DNA of 16,816 nucleotides, taken from assembly GCA_014885115.2 (NCBI GenBank), contig WKLE02001314.1:1-16816 (forward strand), given 5' to 3'. Under the pieces are notes generated by a model that did no database searches, was not told the DNA's origin, and saw only the letters and a list, made by a program, of their open reading frames with translations. Shown here piece after piece: positions 9,601 through 16,816 of this stretch. Source of the stretch: Asterionellopsis glacialis (taxonomy: Eukaryota > Bacillariophyta > Plagiogrammaphyceae > Rhaphoneidales > Asterionellopsidaceae). How positions within the stretch are numbered: the stretch's first letter is position 1; every line of letters begins with the position of its first letter. Both the position numbers and the translations under genes were made by a program.

Positions 9601-10842
9601 GGAGTCCGTCACAGAGGCGAAAACGTTGAGACAATCAACGGCGAAGACGCCAATGTGAAAATAACCAGCGGAGCATATGGATATTATTATCCCAGATACA
9701 AATGGGATATAGTTGGTAGCATTGAATACATATTGCAGATTGATACACAATCTCCAACGCAATCCCCGACTTCTGGTTTGACTTCTTCACCCACTGACCC
9801 CCCTACATCTTCTCCAACAGCCCCCCCTACAAAGATTCCAACGCTGCCTCCTACAAGATCTCCAACAGGTCTCCCCACGCGATCTCCAACATATTTACCT
9901 ACATCAAGACCCACACTTTCTCCAACCTCCACATTGACTAAAACTGCGTCTCCAACTTCAACACAACAGCAAACATCGTCTCCCACAATTTCTCCCTCCA
10001 GATCTCCAACCTTCTCTCCCACCAAATCACCAACACTCTACCCGACACGCTCACCAACTACATTGCCGACACTGTCTTCGACTACTCAACCAACAACAAA
10101 ACCATCTTCTTCTCCAAAACCACCAACGAGTTTTCCATCAATTTCCATTCCTACCTTACAACCAGAGGATTTGTCGACGGATGTCTATGACATTGAAGTT
10201 TCACTTACTGTTGAGGGAGAGATCCAAAATGAAGAGGAACTATTAGACTTTGCAACGACTAAGTTGAATGATGATTGTATCTACATTGAAGGATGTATAG
10301 CTTTTACTCCTACTGCAACTGAAATTACTGAGCTTCCAGCAACAACAGAAACACGGCGAGGTCTATTGAATGCAAAATTAGTCAAAATCAAAGCCGAAAT
10401 AACTTACATGCAAGATACACCGGAAGTCATCGAAGCATTTTCTACCACAACTACCCAGTCAACATGGCCTGACCCCCCAGAAAGTGTTGGCCAGGTGAAG
10501 GTTGCTAGTTCTTCTTACAGCTCTAACAATCTTGAACGATCTACCGTTATTGATCCCGAAAGCAGTGTGTCAATCCACTACGTCCCTTCAGCCTGTAAAT
10601 TCCCTTCTCCAGATGCACCTCCGTGCTACTTTCGTTATTACTCAGCATCTACCCAGGGGAGCAGCGAAGGTCATCCAGGGGAGATTTTTAGTATGCAAAA
10701 TATTTCATACTGGTCCAGGAAGGAACGCCAATGGTCTATGGCCTCGTTTGCCTTAAAATGCTGTTGTCAAAGTACATGCTATAATGTGAAGACAGACTTT
10801 CCACGAGGAGGCATACCTGTTCCTAATGTTAATTTATTATGA
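6606..10842 (+). CDS. Secreted M11 (gametolysin-like) metallopeptidase, multi-exon
   Basis: A zinc metallopeptidase of the gametolysin (M11, metzincin-type) family, probably secreted and active on cell-wall or extracellular proteins. Inferred exons: 6606-7572, 7673-7847, 7979-8759, 8865-9431, 9526-10785 or 10842; about 1250 residues. The N-terminus is a hydrophobic signal peptide (residues 1-25). The zinc site HEVGHNLGLGHSG starts at residue 351 (7756); the Met-turn CIMGGG lies at about 382-387; GFNGPKSWQLGWY follows, as is typical of M11. Then come two copies of an unrecognised module (residues about 553-714 and 743-902), a Ser/Pro/Thr linker (906-1040), and a C-terminal domain with clustered Cys (KCCCQSTCYN). 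Introns at 7573, 7848, 8760 and 9432 have GT-AG ends and keep frame. A further in-frame intron, 6687-6791, is likely. The 3' end is uncertain: unspliced it stops at 10842; splicing at 10786 could extend it to 11233. Confidence 0.85.
6687..6791 (+). other. Probable in-frame intron in the first peptidase exon
   Basis: GAG|GTAAGA is a near-consensus donor just after the signal peptide. A long pyrimidine stretch (about 6740-6785) precedes the acceptor CCGAAG|AC. The segment is 105 bases, phase 0 and free of stops, so the protein reads through whether or not it is removed. The better-looking acceptor TATAG at 6811 would break the frame. Confidence 0.45.
7573..7672 (+). other. Peptidase intron (phase 1)
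   Basis: Strong donor TCG|GTGAGT. Two acceptors six bases apart, AAAAAG (ends 7666) and CTAAAG (ends 7672), both keep frame and differ only by two residues (AK). The intron carries in-frame stops, so it must be removed to join SWF to the ALPGDWSMF segment that leads into the zinc-binding motif. Confidence 0.8.
7848..7978 (+). other. Peptidase intron (phase 2)
   Basis: Donor CAAG|GTAGGT, acceptor TATATAG|C. Removal joins EYDDT to the Met-turn segment SCIMGGG in frame. The unspliced frame stops at once at 7849. Confidence 0.85.
8493..9083 (+). repeat. Peptidase accessory module, copy 1
   Basis: Encodes a domain starting FDPNNVFDLP and containing FDIEVESDMHIQSISVLF, CTVSYR, then, after the intron, LPEF, YGVKLEC, YRG, EDENMRIKSGKYG. 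It aligns along its length with copy 2. An intron interrupts it after SLQ. Confidence 0.75.
8760..8864 (+). other. Peptidase intron (phase 0) inside module copy 1
   Basis: Donor CTCCAG|GTACGG, acceptor preceded by a nine-T run and GGCAATGCAG. In-frame stop at 8784 if retained. Joins SLQ to ALPEF. Confidence 0.85.
9168..9741 (+). repeat. Peptidase accessory module, copy 2
   Basis: Encodes YDPARHFNVQ, FDFEVLTDIQLLGITLKF, CEVSYR, then, after the intron, LPNF, YGVKIEC, HRGENVETINGEDANVKI, SGAYG. Same order of motifs as copy 1, so the two arose by tandem duplication. An intron interrupts it at the matching position, after RLQ. Confidence 0.75.
9432..9525 (+). other. Peptidase intron (phase 0) inside module copy 2
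   Basis: Donor CTCCAG|GTGAGT, acceptor AAATACAG|GAA. Same position and phase relative to the module as the intron at 8760-8864. Confidence 0.88.
9751..10155 (+). repeat. Ser/Pro/Thr-rich linker repeats
   Basis: About 135 residues of degenerate SPTxxPTxSPT units, with DNA words TCTCCAACA and CCTACA repeated. Such tracts are common in secreted and wall-associated diatom proteins and are probably O-glycosylated spacers. Shorter S/P/T stretches also precede each accessory module. Confidence 0.85.
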
Positions 10843-10862
10843 AAACAGCAATGTAATACCAG

Positions 10863-11233
10863 GTATGCGAAGCCTGCAGTACAGAAGAAGCCCCCCGATT
10901 GCGAATTTGTGATATTGGTTCTGATGTCTTTCAATGTAGCCCTCTAGAGTCTACCAATCAGCTCTTTCTAAAACAAGATATTATGTTTCAGACACTCTCT
11001 AACAGGTCCCCAATGGGAACCATTGCAACACTAAGTTTGGAGTTGTTAGACTTTCCGAAAACATCTTGGAAAGTCAACAAGATTTACTGAAACAACCTGT
11101 AGATAATTTTCTTGAGGATAATTTCGAACAAGAACAAACAGTTGTTCTTCCAAATGGGTATGACCTATACTACTTTGCGAATGTGCCTGTTGTTTGGAAC
11201 TCTTTTTTTTCGTTCCGTTCAAAAGCATTTTAA
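10863..11233 (+). other. Possible 3' exons of the peptidase gene
   Basis: If 10786-10862 is an intron (donor AAT|GTGAAG, acceptor ATACCAG, phase 0), the frame continues VCEACSTEEAPRLRICDIGSD, adding to the Cys cluster. A later open segment after TCTAACAG (11006-11233) contains NFLEDNFEQEQTVVLPNG and YDLYYFANVPVVW and looks coding. Its link to the upstream exon is unclear: a 220-base intron 10786-11005 or a weak donor at 10926 both keep frame. A stop follows at 11231-11233. Confidence 0.35.
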
Positions 11234-11258
11234 TTTTTTAGTTTCTAATCATTATTAT

Positions 11259-12944
11259 TTACATACCACCATCACCCACAGCTTTACCTTGTTTTTGACG
11301 TTCGGCAGCTTCCGCTAATGCTGCACCAATTTCAGTACCAAGTAAATGCACATTTGTCATACGTTGATTCTTTCTTTCATAGTACCGTTTCTTTTTGGGT
11401 TTACCGTCATTATCCACATTCGCCTTCTTGGGCATTTTCGGCTGTTTCCATTTTTCACCAGGTTCCAATAATTTATGTTCTATCATCAAGTCACGTAATT
11501 TTTCATCGTCCATGGGGACTTGAGATGTTGTTTTTAAAAACATTTCTCGCACGCGCTTGGTACAGCCATGTCGACGTGCATGTGTATACAAGGCAAGTGG
11601 TGGATCGGATGCCACACGATGTGCTGCCTCTGCATCCTTTCGTGCTTGTGCGACGTTCGATGCTTTGTTATGAAGTGATGATGGGCGTTTACGTGACATG
11701 CCACCCCCTATTACACCATGTCCACCCATGGATGATGAAAATGATGCTGCCAATGTTTTAGGATTCGCTGAATGAGCTTGCGAGGATAACAATTTACTTG
11801 CACAACCCGCAGATGCACTGCGTCCTCCCGCCAGTTTATGTAATTTTTCCCGTGCCTCCCTGGCCTGACGTAAATTTTCCCGTGCGGTTGCACTAAGGGC
11901 TCCATCAAGAGGTATTTTCTTTTCTTGAAATGGTCGAATGTACCCATTGACTAAATTTCTACTTGATAAATCTGACAAAGATGTTACCGAAAGTGGTGCT
12001 TGTGCACGGATAGGTTGTTCTTCTAGGGGTACACCCTCATTGACAGCACTTGATATACGAAACCATTGACCACCTATACACACAGCCTCACCACGACGTA
12101 TTTGTTTTCGTGGGTCAACATCTGTATCCACAATATATATATCTGCTAATTGACGTTTCTTGTGTTCTTCTGCCTTGGCCTGTTCGTTGTTAGTATTGTC
12201 GTTACTCCCATCTTTGTTTTCATCGTTCGTACTATTTTCATTGGTAGCATTATTTGTATCCGTCAATGGTGGTGTGCTACTACTGCTAGCGGTAGTGGTC
12301 GTCTCAGGATGTATCGAATCGGTGGGTGGGTCAGGTACTGTTATAATCCCATCCAATTCTACCAAAAAGACATCACCTCTTGGAAACAAGATCTTATCTT
12401 TATCTTCTGGATTATGAATGGCAATGACATCACCTGCAGTAATAAGTGCTTTCAAATCCTTGTCGGCACCATCGTAGGAATCGTTCAAGTGACTCAGTTT
12501 GACACCATTCTTGCATCGATTAATTTGCGCCAGAAGTTGATCACGGGTCCGTAAATCATTGTATTTCGCTTGATAGGCATAATGGGAAAGCATAATGGAC
12601 GGATTTTCAGGATCGGGTACTTGTACAACACGGATTTTCTCATTGTTACTTAACAGTTTAGCTACGGATTCGTCTGTTTCTTCTAAATCAATACCTGTGG
12701 CCTTATAGATGATAGAGGGTGGTAAATCTCCGGAGGATCGGTGTGCCTTGAGGAATTGAATGACGTCATATTGTTTTTCACCGTCTGGTTTTGTCGCCAC
12801 AGCAGCTGCAATAGCCGGAGGTGGTTCATTATCATCTTCATCCATTGATGTTGATGCAATGTGAACATTTTGAAGTTCAGGTGGTTTATCACTTAAAGTG
12901 TGTTCCGATCGAAGGAAATCGAATCCATACTGATTTGACGCCAT
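11259..12944 (-). CDS. GTF2E2: Transcription initiation factor TFIIE subunit beta
   Basis: A 561-residue intronless protein, about twice the usual length (about 290-330). TFIIE beta pairs with TFIIE alpha in the RNA polymerase II pre-initiation complex, helping DNA opening and TFIIH recruitment. Residues about 57-128 form the first winged helix (KQYDVIQFLKAHR ... HYAYQAKYN); 131-197 the second (RDQLLAQINRCKNGVKLSHL ... DKDKILFPRG), the latter close to the conserved KKKILFF. The C-terminal part, about 460-540, matches the family tail: TKRVREMF, VPMDDEKLRDLMIEHKLL, a basic run at 505-520, then NVHLLGTEIGAAL. Between lies an insertion of about 250 residues with an Asn/Thr/Asp-rich stretch (216-258), a helical AREAREKL segment and a Gly/Ser/Met segment. 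The start ATG (12942-12944) has context ATCATGGCG. It converges on the peptidase gene. Confidence 0.88.
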   Translation of the reverse strand: MASNQYGFDFLRSEHTLSDKPPELQNVHIASTSMDEDDNEPPPAIAAAVATKPDGEKQYDVIQFLKAHRSSGDLPPSIIYKATGIDLEETDESVAKLLSNNEKIRVVQVPDPENPSIMLSHYAYQAKYNDLRTRDQLLAQINRCKNGVKLSHLNDSYDGADKDLKALITAGDVIAIHNPEDKDKILFPRGDVFLVELDGIITVPDPPTDSIHPETTTTASSSSTPPLTDTNNATNENSTNDENKDGSNDNTNNEQAKAEEHKKRQLADIYIVDTDVDPRKQIRRGEAVCIGGQWFRISSAVNEGVPLEEQPIRAQAPLSVTSLSDLSSRNLVNGYIRPFQEKKIPLDGALSATARENLRQAREAREKLHKLAGGRSASAGCASKLLSSQAHSANPKTLAASFSSSMGGHGVIGGGMSRKRPSSLHNKASNVAQARKDAEAAHRVASDPPLALYTHARRHGCTKRVREMFLKTTSQVPMDDEKLRDLMIEHKLLEPGEKWKQPKMPKKANVDNDGKPKKKRYYERKNQRMTNVHLLGTEIGAALAEAAERQKQGKAVGDGGM

Positions 12945-13300
12945 GATGCTGGATGCTGAATTCTGTTGGTGTAATTATATTATTTTTACTTGCTCTCACT
13001 CTCTGTAATTACAATTTTCTATTTTCACTTGTCTTCTTTTTCAAAATCTCAACGATAGAACTTTCCAGTCTATGACAGTGAACAGCACAGTCAACTCAAC
13101 TCAACTCAACTCAACTCAGACACACGTTGCCTTCTGAGAAAAGGAAAGCGTCGAACCGAGATGATATGTTGCACCGGTGGTCTACTGAATGAGCAAGAAG
13201 TTTCAAAGTGTCTTCATGCTTCATGCGGCTCAACGTCTCAGTCGCTGTCGTCCGGTTTTGCGGTTTGACTCCAGTATCGTGACTCGTGACAGGCGACACC
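12945..13300 (-). promoter_or_regulatory. Upstream region of the TFIIE beta gene
   Basis: Sequence 5' of the minus-strand start codon. It holds a TCAAC pentamer array and AT/pyrimidine-rich stretches; no defined promoter element was recognised. No gene starts on the opposite strand here that I can support. Confidence 0.35.
13091..13118. repeat. (TCAAC)5 microsatellite
   Basis: Five perfect TCAAC copies followed by TCA, about 150 bases upstream of the TFIIE beta start codon. Confidence 0.9.
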
Positions 13301-13839
13301 ATTCCAATCGGCCGAAATGCGAGTTATTAAAAATAATAGTATAATACTTGAGGTGTACGAGCTCGTACGTATTCAATATCAAGCAAAGAGTACGATTTTG
13401 CAGTACATCTTATTTTTGGCACTCCCCCGGTGTTCGAGTGCACACAGGAAGGGTTATCAAAAACGCGTTGATTTTTACGTCTTTTTTTGTCCCCCATGTT
13501 CGTTCAGTCCGTATCACTAATAATGCATTTGGGTTCGAGATGGAATTTTAGGAGCACAAACAAAATATTTCTCTCCGTGTCCATATTGCTGATTGCAAAC
13601 CTTCGGATTCCCTTTCCTCTTCTGAACACAGATATACAACATAAAGTAATGAACTAAATTTATATTAGCTATTTTTTTATCCTCTACACCTCTTTTCACT
13701 TAATAGCACCACCTTCCTATGTATTGTTCCAACTTCACATCTTATCATAACCACCACCCCTTCTTTTTTTGTTTAGTGCTCCGCAAAAAAACTCTTTTTT
13801 CCTCACCCTCTGGCACTGGGTAAATCTAGTGGATTCGAT

Positions 13840-13860
13840 TGTAAATGCATTGTAAATGCA
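13840..13860. repeat. Tandem duplication of TGTAAATGCAT
   Basis: TGTAAATGCAT at 13840-13850 is followed at once by TGTAAATGCA at 13851-13860. Confidence 0.8.
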
Positions 13861-13945
13861 CCTCAGGATTTTCACCTGGTTCTACCAAGTGCATCCTTGC
13901 CAAACATGGCATCTGTGTAAAACTTATTAAAACCAAACCTCACAA

Positions 13946-13980
13946 TGTTGGTGTTGGTGTTGGTGTTGGTGTTGGTGTTG
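13946..13980. repeat. (TGTTGG)n microsatellite
   Basis: 5.8 perfect hexamer copies. Read as protein it gives Val-Gly or Thr-Asn runs, which explains the short open frames over it on both strands. Confidence 0.95.
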
Positions 13981-14201
13981 CCTACATCAACATTATCATT
14001 GTCAAATTCCACAACTGTAAATGTGAGTAACTTGTCTTTGATGGTGTCCCAGCAGCACACACAAAATTTGCATTTGTTTCATTGCACAAATAAAAGGTCA
14101 TTTTCCTTTTGTTCCTTTCATTTTCTAACTGAAAAAATAATGACTAGCAGACCAGCAGAGTCAGCGTATAGGGCATAAGCCAACAACAGAACTTATTCAG
14201 T

Positions 14202-14223
14202 AGTTCCAGGATTAGGTGGACCA
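14202..14223 (+). repeat. Inverted repeat, left arm (22 bases)
   Basis: Identical over 22 bases to the reverse complement of 16081-16102. Just inside, TTGTGATG (14237-14244) also matches the other arm (reverse complement of 16071-16078) but at a different spacing. Translated in one frame it gives VPGLGGP, as does the other arm read on the minus strand. Confidence 0.7.
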
Positions 14224-14352
14224 GTCCCGTACTGAATTGTGATGTATATTTTTTTTAAATCCATTTAATCAAAGCTAGTAATTTTGCATGTTATTTTTTT
14301 GAGGGGGGTGGCATGATGTACCATTTTACCGTACTGATTTTTCTTTGCACAG

Positions 14353-14574
14353 CTACTAGACCCTACTAATAACTACTGGTACACTTCCATGCACAAGAAG
14401 CTCTGCATGGGTCCATACCAGTGGTTGCTACTTAAAAATGGATCTCTGTTGAGAAATCAGTACTATAAACAGCACCATTTTGCAAGATTGGTGATTGGAA
14501 GAGATTTGGGCACAGATACCAATTTTTGGCAGTTGGGTGAGCCTGCAATGCCAAAAAGTGCACCAGCCAACTAG
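14353..14574 (+). CDS. Exon-like open block, unknown protein (partial)
   Basis: A strong acceptor, TTTTTCTTTGCACAG, precedes a 73-codon open segment ending in TAG at 14572-14574. It reads LLDPTNNYWYTSMHKKLCMG at its start, with HFARLVIGRDLGTDTNFWQL later, and has the composition of a real protein. No upstream exon could be fixed; a stop just before the acceptor (14335) means it must be spliced or begin at the internal ATG at 14389. I do not recognise the family. It could be the last exon of a gene or a remnant of a mobile element. Confidence 0.3.
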   Translation, partial: LLDPTNNYWYTSMHKKLCMGPYQWLLLKNGSLLRNQYYKQHHFARLVIGRDLGTDTNFWQLGEPAMPKSAPAN

Positions 14575-14691
14575 GGATTGGATTTAATTTTCCAATTTTC
14601 TGATACATAGCTTTCAGTATATTTTAACATCAGATTACTTGTAAATATACTCTGTAAACTACTCTGTTTTTTGTATGATGAAACAAAAGAA

Positions 14692-14757
14692 ATGCCAGAT
14701 GCACTGATTATGTTATTTGGCATCACACTCTTTGTCTGTACTGTGTTCGTGCAGCAG
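14692..14757 (+). other. Exon-like block with a membrane helix
   Basis: From ATG at 14692 the frame gives MPDALIMLFGITLFVCTVFV then QQ, a plausible single membrane-spanning helix, and ends at an excellent donor CAG|GTAAGG (14758). The frame is open upstream to 14611. The next likely acceptor (TTGTTGCAG, ending 14916) does not keep this frame open, so the downstream partner is unknown. Confidence 0.25.
14709..14727 (+). repeat. Direct repeat, copy 1 (19 bases)
   Basis: Identical to 15783-15801 over 19 bases. TCAGTCACAACA also recurs downstream of each copy (14790-14801 and 15821-15832) but with different spacing, so both may derive from one older duplicated segment. Confidence 0.7.
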
Positions 14758-15089
14758 GTAAGGGGTCCGTGGCCATGGGGAAGGCACTGTCAGTCACAAC
14801 AGGATCTTTTCAGAGCCCTGTCAGTGTTCTCCCGCAGCCATGAAAACAGTTGAACACATCAATTTAACAAAATGTATCAAAATGACCTGCAAACGGAAAT
14901 AACATCATTGTTGCAGCTATAATTATTTCTACACTAAATCTGGTACCATTCCTACACGTCATCTCAATCACTCCAAATAATTACAAAAACACCTCTTATG
15001 AAACACCTACCGATCAAACACAGCTGATCTCACACCTTCCTATCATACAACATCTTGTCAATTCTCCTCCGTTGGTCCGGTTGAAAAAC

Positions 15090-15742
15090 ATGCCATCAAT
15101 GCTAAGAAAATCAAGTACGAAACAAGCCTCGTCATCGCAACGCATCAATCGATTTCAGCCACAGGTAAACACTCCATCTGCCTGTGGTCCGTCCATCCTT
15201 CCCTAGGATTCACTTCCCCTATCGTACTCCCATATTAGGTATCAGGTATCGTATCGTACTCATCTGTCACATCTGCATCTGTCCATTGTTGTCCGCCTGA
15301 TGACCATTCCATCATAATACTCGGACATCATCAGTCCGTCCGTCGTCCGTAATCTTGTACATTATCCCTCTGTACTTCCATTCACAGTCTTCTAGTCTTC
15401 GATTATTGCTAGATACGAAAGCCTATCACAGTCTGTCCTTCAACAGTCTGGCCCTCATCCAAATTATTATTTACTCATCTTTTATGTCTGTTGTCCATCA
15501 GTCAACCAACTTCTGTGACATCATCACGTCCATCCATCATCCACAGCTCCCATCATTACCACATCCGTCTGTCGAACATTAATAAATACATGATTTCTGA
15601 CCCTTTCCAGCAATTGGGATTGGATAACGATCTCAGGAGACAGACATTGTCTCTTTATACGAAAGAGATCATTAACAACCCTATGTGCACCGTGTTACCC
15701 ATTTGGTATGACACGACTGTCACAAAGCCATTATTTTATTAG
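15090..15742 (+). CDS. Possible small two-exon gene, unknown
   Basis: ATG at 15090 opens MPSMLRKSSTKQASSSQRIN to RFQPQ, ending at donor CCACAG|GTAAAC (15165). After acceptor CCCTTTCCAG (15610) the frame continues QLGLDNDLRRQTLSLYTKEI and stops at TAG 15740-15742, giving 68 residues. The frame is also open upstream of the ATG to 14886, so the first exon may be longer. The 446-base intron is longer than those of the peptidase gene and is full of degenerate TCCATC/GTCCGT words. No family recognised; supported by splice signals and frame continuity only. Confidence 0.25.
15165..15610. other. Pyrimidine-rich degenerate TCCATC/GTCCGT tract
   Basis: Short words CCATC, TCCGTC and ATCTGTC recur throughout without a fixed period. 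This looks like an expanded low-complexity stretch, either intron or spacer. Confidence 0.5.
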
Positions 15743-15782
15743 CACTCGGTAGTTTAATAACGGTTTAGAGTTTATTATTATA

Positions 15783-15801
15783 TATGTTATTTGGCATCAC
15801 A
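15783..15801 (+). repeat. Direct repeat, copy 2 (19 bases)
   Basis: Second copy of the repeat at 14709-14727, 1074 bases downstream, same orientation. A ten-base core TATTTGGCAT appears a third time at 16495-16504. Confidence 0.7.
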
Positions 15802-16080
15802 TTCCAAAAAATCAGAATTTTCAGTCACAACAACGTCAGCAAAGGGAGTCTAACGTCATCAACACATTGTGTTCTCAGTCATGGTACAAGTTTTACAAGT
15901 TGGCTGTGCCATATATATGGGGTACATATTCCAGTAGCATAAAAGTATAACAATATGCATACATATATTATGAATTTTTGAAGTATATAAAATTATCTAT
16001 TTATGTTCATGTTAAAAAATTTAAAAATATGATTTTTTGGTCTATGTGGAGTCTACATCTACAGACCAAACATCACAAGT

Positions 16081-16102
16081 TGGTCCACCTAATCCTGGAA
16101 CT
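16081..16102 (-). repeat. Inverted repeat, right arm (22 bases)
   Basis: Reverse complement of 14202-14223. On the minus strand it lies in an open segment reading NTNRVPGLGGPTCDVWSVDV (about 16042-16120), which looks more protein-like than chance and may be the end of a decayed element-encoded frame. Confidence 0.6.
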
Positions 16103-16185
16103 CTATTGGTGTTTCCAATGTTGGAGAGGGGCTGACACCTCTTCATATGTTCCTGTTGAAAAATTGAATCTTTGCTGGGATTCAG

Positions 16186-16389
16186 GAGGTGGCAAATCAA
16201 CTTTCTGAGGATGGTACTAGACATCCTGCACCTTTTCAAAATGTTGATTTAAAAAAATCTATTAGTTTTGTACAAACCCAGTCAATCAATCAGATTGAAA
16301 CTTTAAACCAACAAGATAAAAATCAACACAAGTACTCTACCATTCAAACAGAAGAGACAACACTTTTTGTAAGAATGAAGCCATTATAA
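16186..16389 (+). other. Exon-like open block, unknown
   Basis: After acceptor TGGGATTCAG a 67-codon frame reads EVANQLSEDGTRHPAPFQ with Gln/Asn-rich sequence following, to TAA at 16387-16389. No ATG, no fixed upstream exon and no recognised family. Confidence 0.2.
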
Positions 16390-16816
16390 ACATGATACAA
16401 CAATCAAACATTACTATGCTTAAAATAATTCTTTACCATACTGACCCAAAAATTGTACTGTACTTTATTATTTCAAATAAACATTAAAAATGACTATTTG
16501 GCATATTCTCTGGTTTTGCAGTCAATTTCTTTTGATGACTTTGATTCATGACTTTTTGAATGACCACGTCAGAAAATGAGAGCATGCTAGTTGCAGAAGT
16601 TCCATAACAAAATGAATGATTGTACTATAAAAGAATGTAAAGTTAGAGATTCTACTTTTCTTTATCCTACGTGTACTGTTAAAACGGGTAAAACTCAGCT
16701 GTCTGTTTTTAATGCATGCAATATAGATCTCCATCGTTTCGTGGAATACCCTGTCGACTCCTCATTACATACCAAATATTCGTTTCCTGCCTTTTCCTGC
16801 CTTTCATATTTTTCTT
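16390..16816. other. AT-rich end of window, nothing recognised
   Basis: No supported gene, RNA or repeat apart from the third TATTTGGCAT core at 16495-16504 and a TGCCTTTTCCTGCCTTTC pyrimidine stretch at the very end. Confidence 0.4.

Larger units (their letters stand above)
13301..14352. other. Spacer without a supported gene
   Basis: Open frames of 60-77 residues exist but are AT-driven or run through the microsatellite at 13946-13980, and none has a recognisable motif. The stretch also contains the near-duplicate TGTAAATGCA at 13840-13860 and the left arm of an inverted repeat at 14202-14223. Confidence 0.45.

Noticed and set aside
9687..10025. 112-residue minus-strand open frame with Val-Gly repeats
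   Set aside because: It is the complement of the Ser/Pro/Thr repeat of the peptidase gene.
12150..12554. 134-residue plus-strand open frame opposite TFIIE beta
   Set aside because: Antisense to the Asn/Thr-rich insertion; no motif and no independent signals.
12761..12768. TGACGTCA palindrome
   Set aside because: It lies within the TFIIE beta coding sequence, where a regulatory role is not supported.
13500..13560. GGGTTCGAGAT resembling a tRNA box B
   Set aside because: No matching box A, no cloverleaf stems and no acceptor stem pairing nearby.
13091..13980. Short repeats considered as a CRISPR array
   Set aside because: They are perfect microsatellites of 5 and 6 bases without spacers, in eukaryotic DNA.

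Overview
The window is nuclear DNA of a eukaryotic alga, most likely a diatom or close ochrophyte. Four things point there: a protein with a bipartite plastid presequence (signal peptide ending in a diatom-style A/F junction), a secreted gametolysin-like (M11) metallopeptidase with long Ser/Pro/Thr repeats of diatom type, short GT-AG introns of about 77-131 bases, and AT-rich spacers. No bacterial, viral or organellar feature was seen.

Layout. Positions 1-1336 are upstream sequence with three TGACGT (CRE-like) boxes, a 16-base palindrome and a pyrimidine-rich leader. Positions 1337-4624 (+) hold an intronless 1095-residue protein: plastid presequence, a helical region built of seven 18-residue repeats, a small domain resembling the I29 (cathepsin propeptide) fold, and a 600-residue disordered Asn/Arg/Ser/Thr-rich tail with a recurring R-T-T/V-D motif. 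Positions 4625-6605 are about 2 kb with no convincing gene. Positions 6606 to at least 10785 (+) hold a multi-exon M11 metallopeptidase: catalytic domain with HEVGHNLGLGH and Met-turn, two tandem copies of an unrecognised module of about 160-190 residues that share an intron position, a Ser/Pro/Thr linker and a C-terminal domain. Its 3' end is unclear (stop at 10842 without further splicing, or 11233 if spliced). Positions 11259-12944 (-) hold an intronless TFIIE beta subunit with a large insertion, converging on the peptidase gene. Positions 12945-16816 are accessory-looking: microsatellites, a 22-base inverted repeat pair, a 19-base direct repeat, and several short open blocks with good splice signals that do not join into a recognisable protein.

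The three confident genes have unrelated roles (plastid structural protein, secreted protease, RNA polymerase II initiation factor); nothing indicates co-regulation. The best leads are the plastid protein, whose parts and promoter boxes are an unusual combination, and the duplicated module of the metallopeptidase. Splice sites were placed by eye from GT-AG signals and reading-frame continuity.
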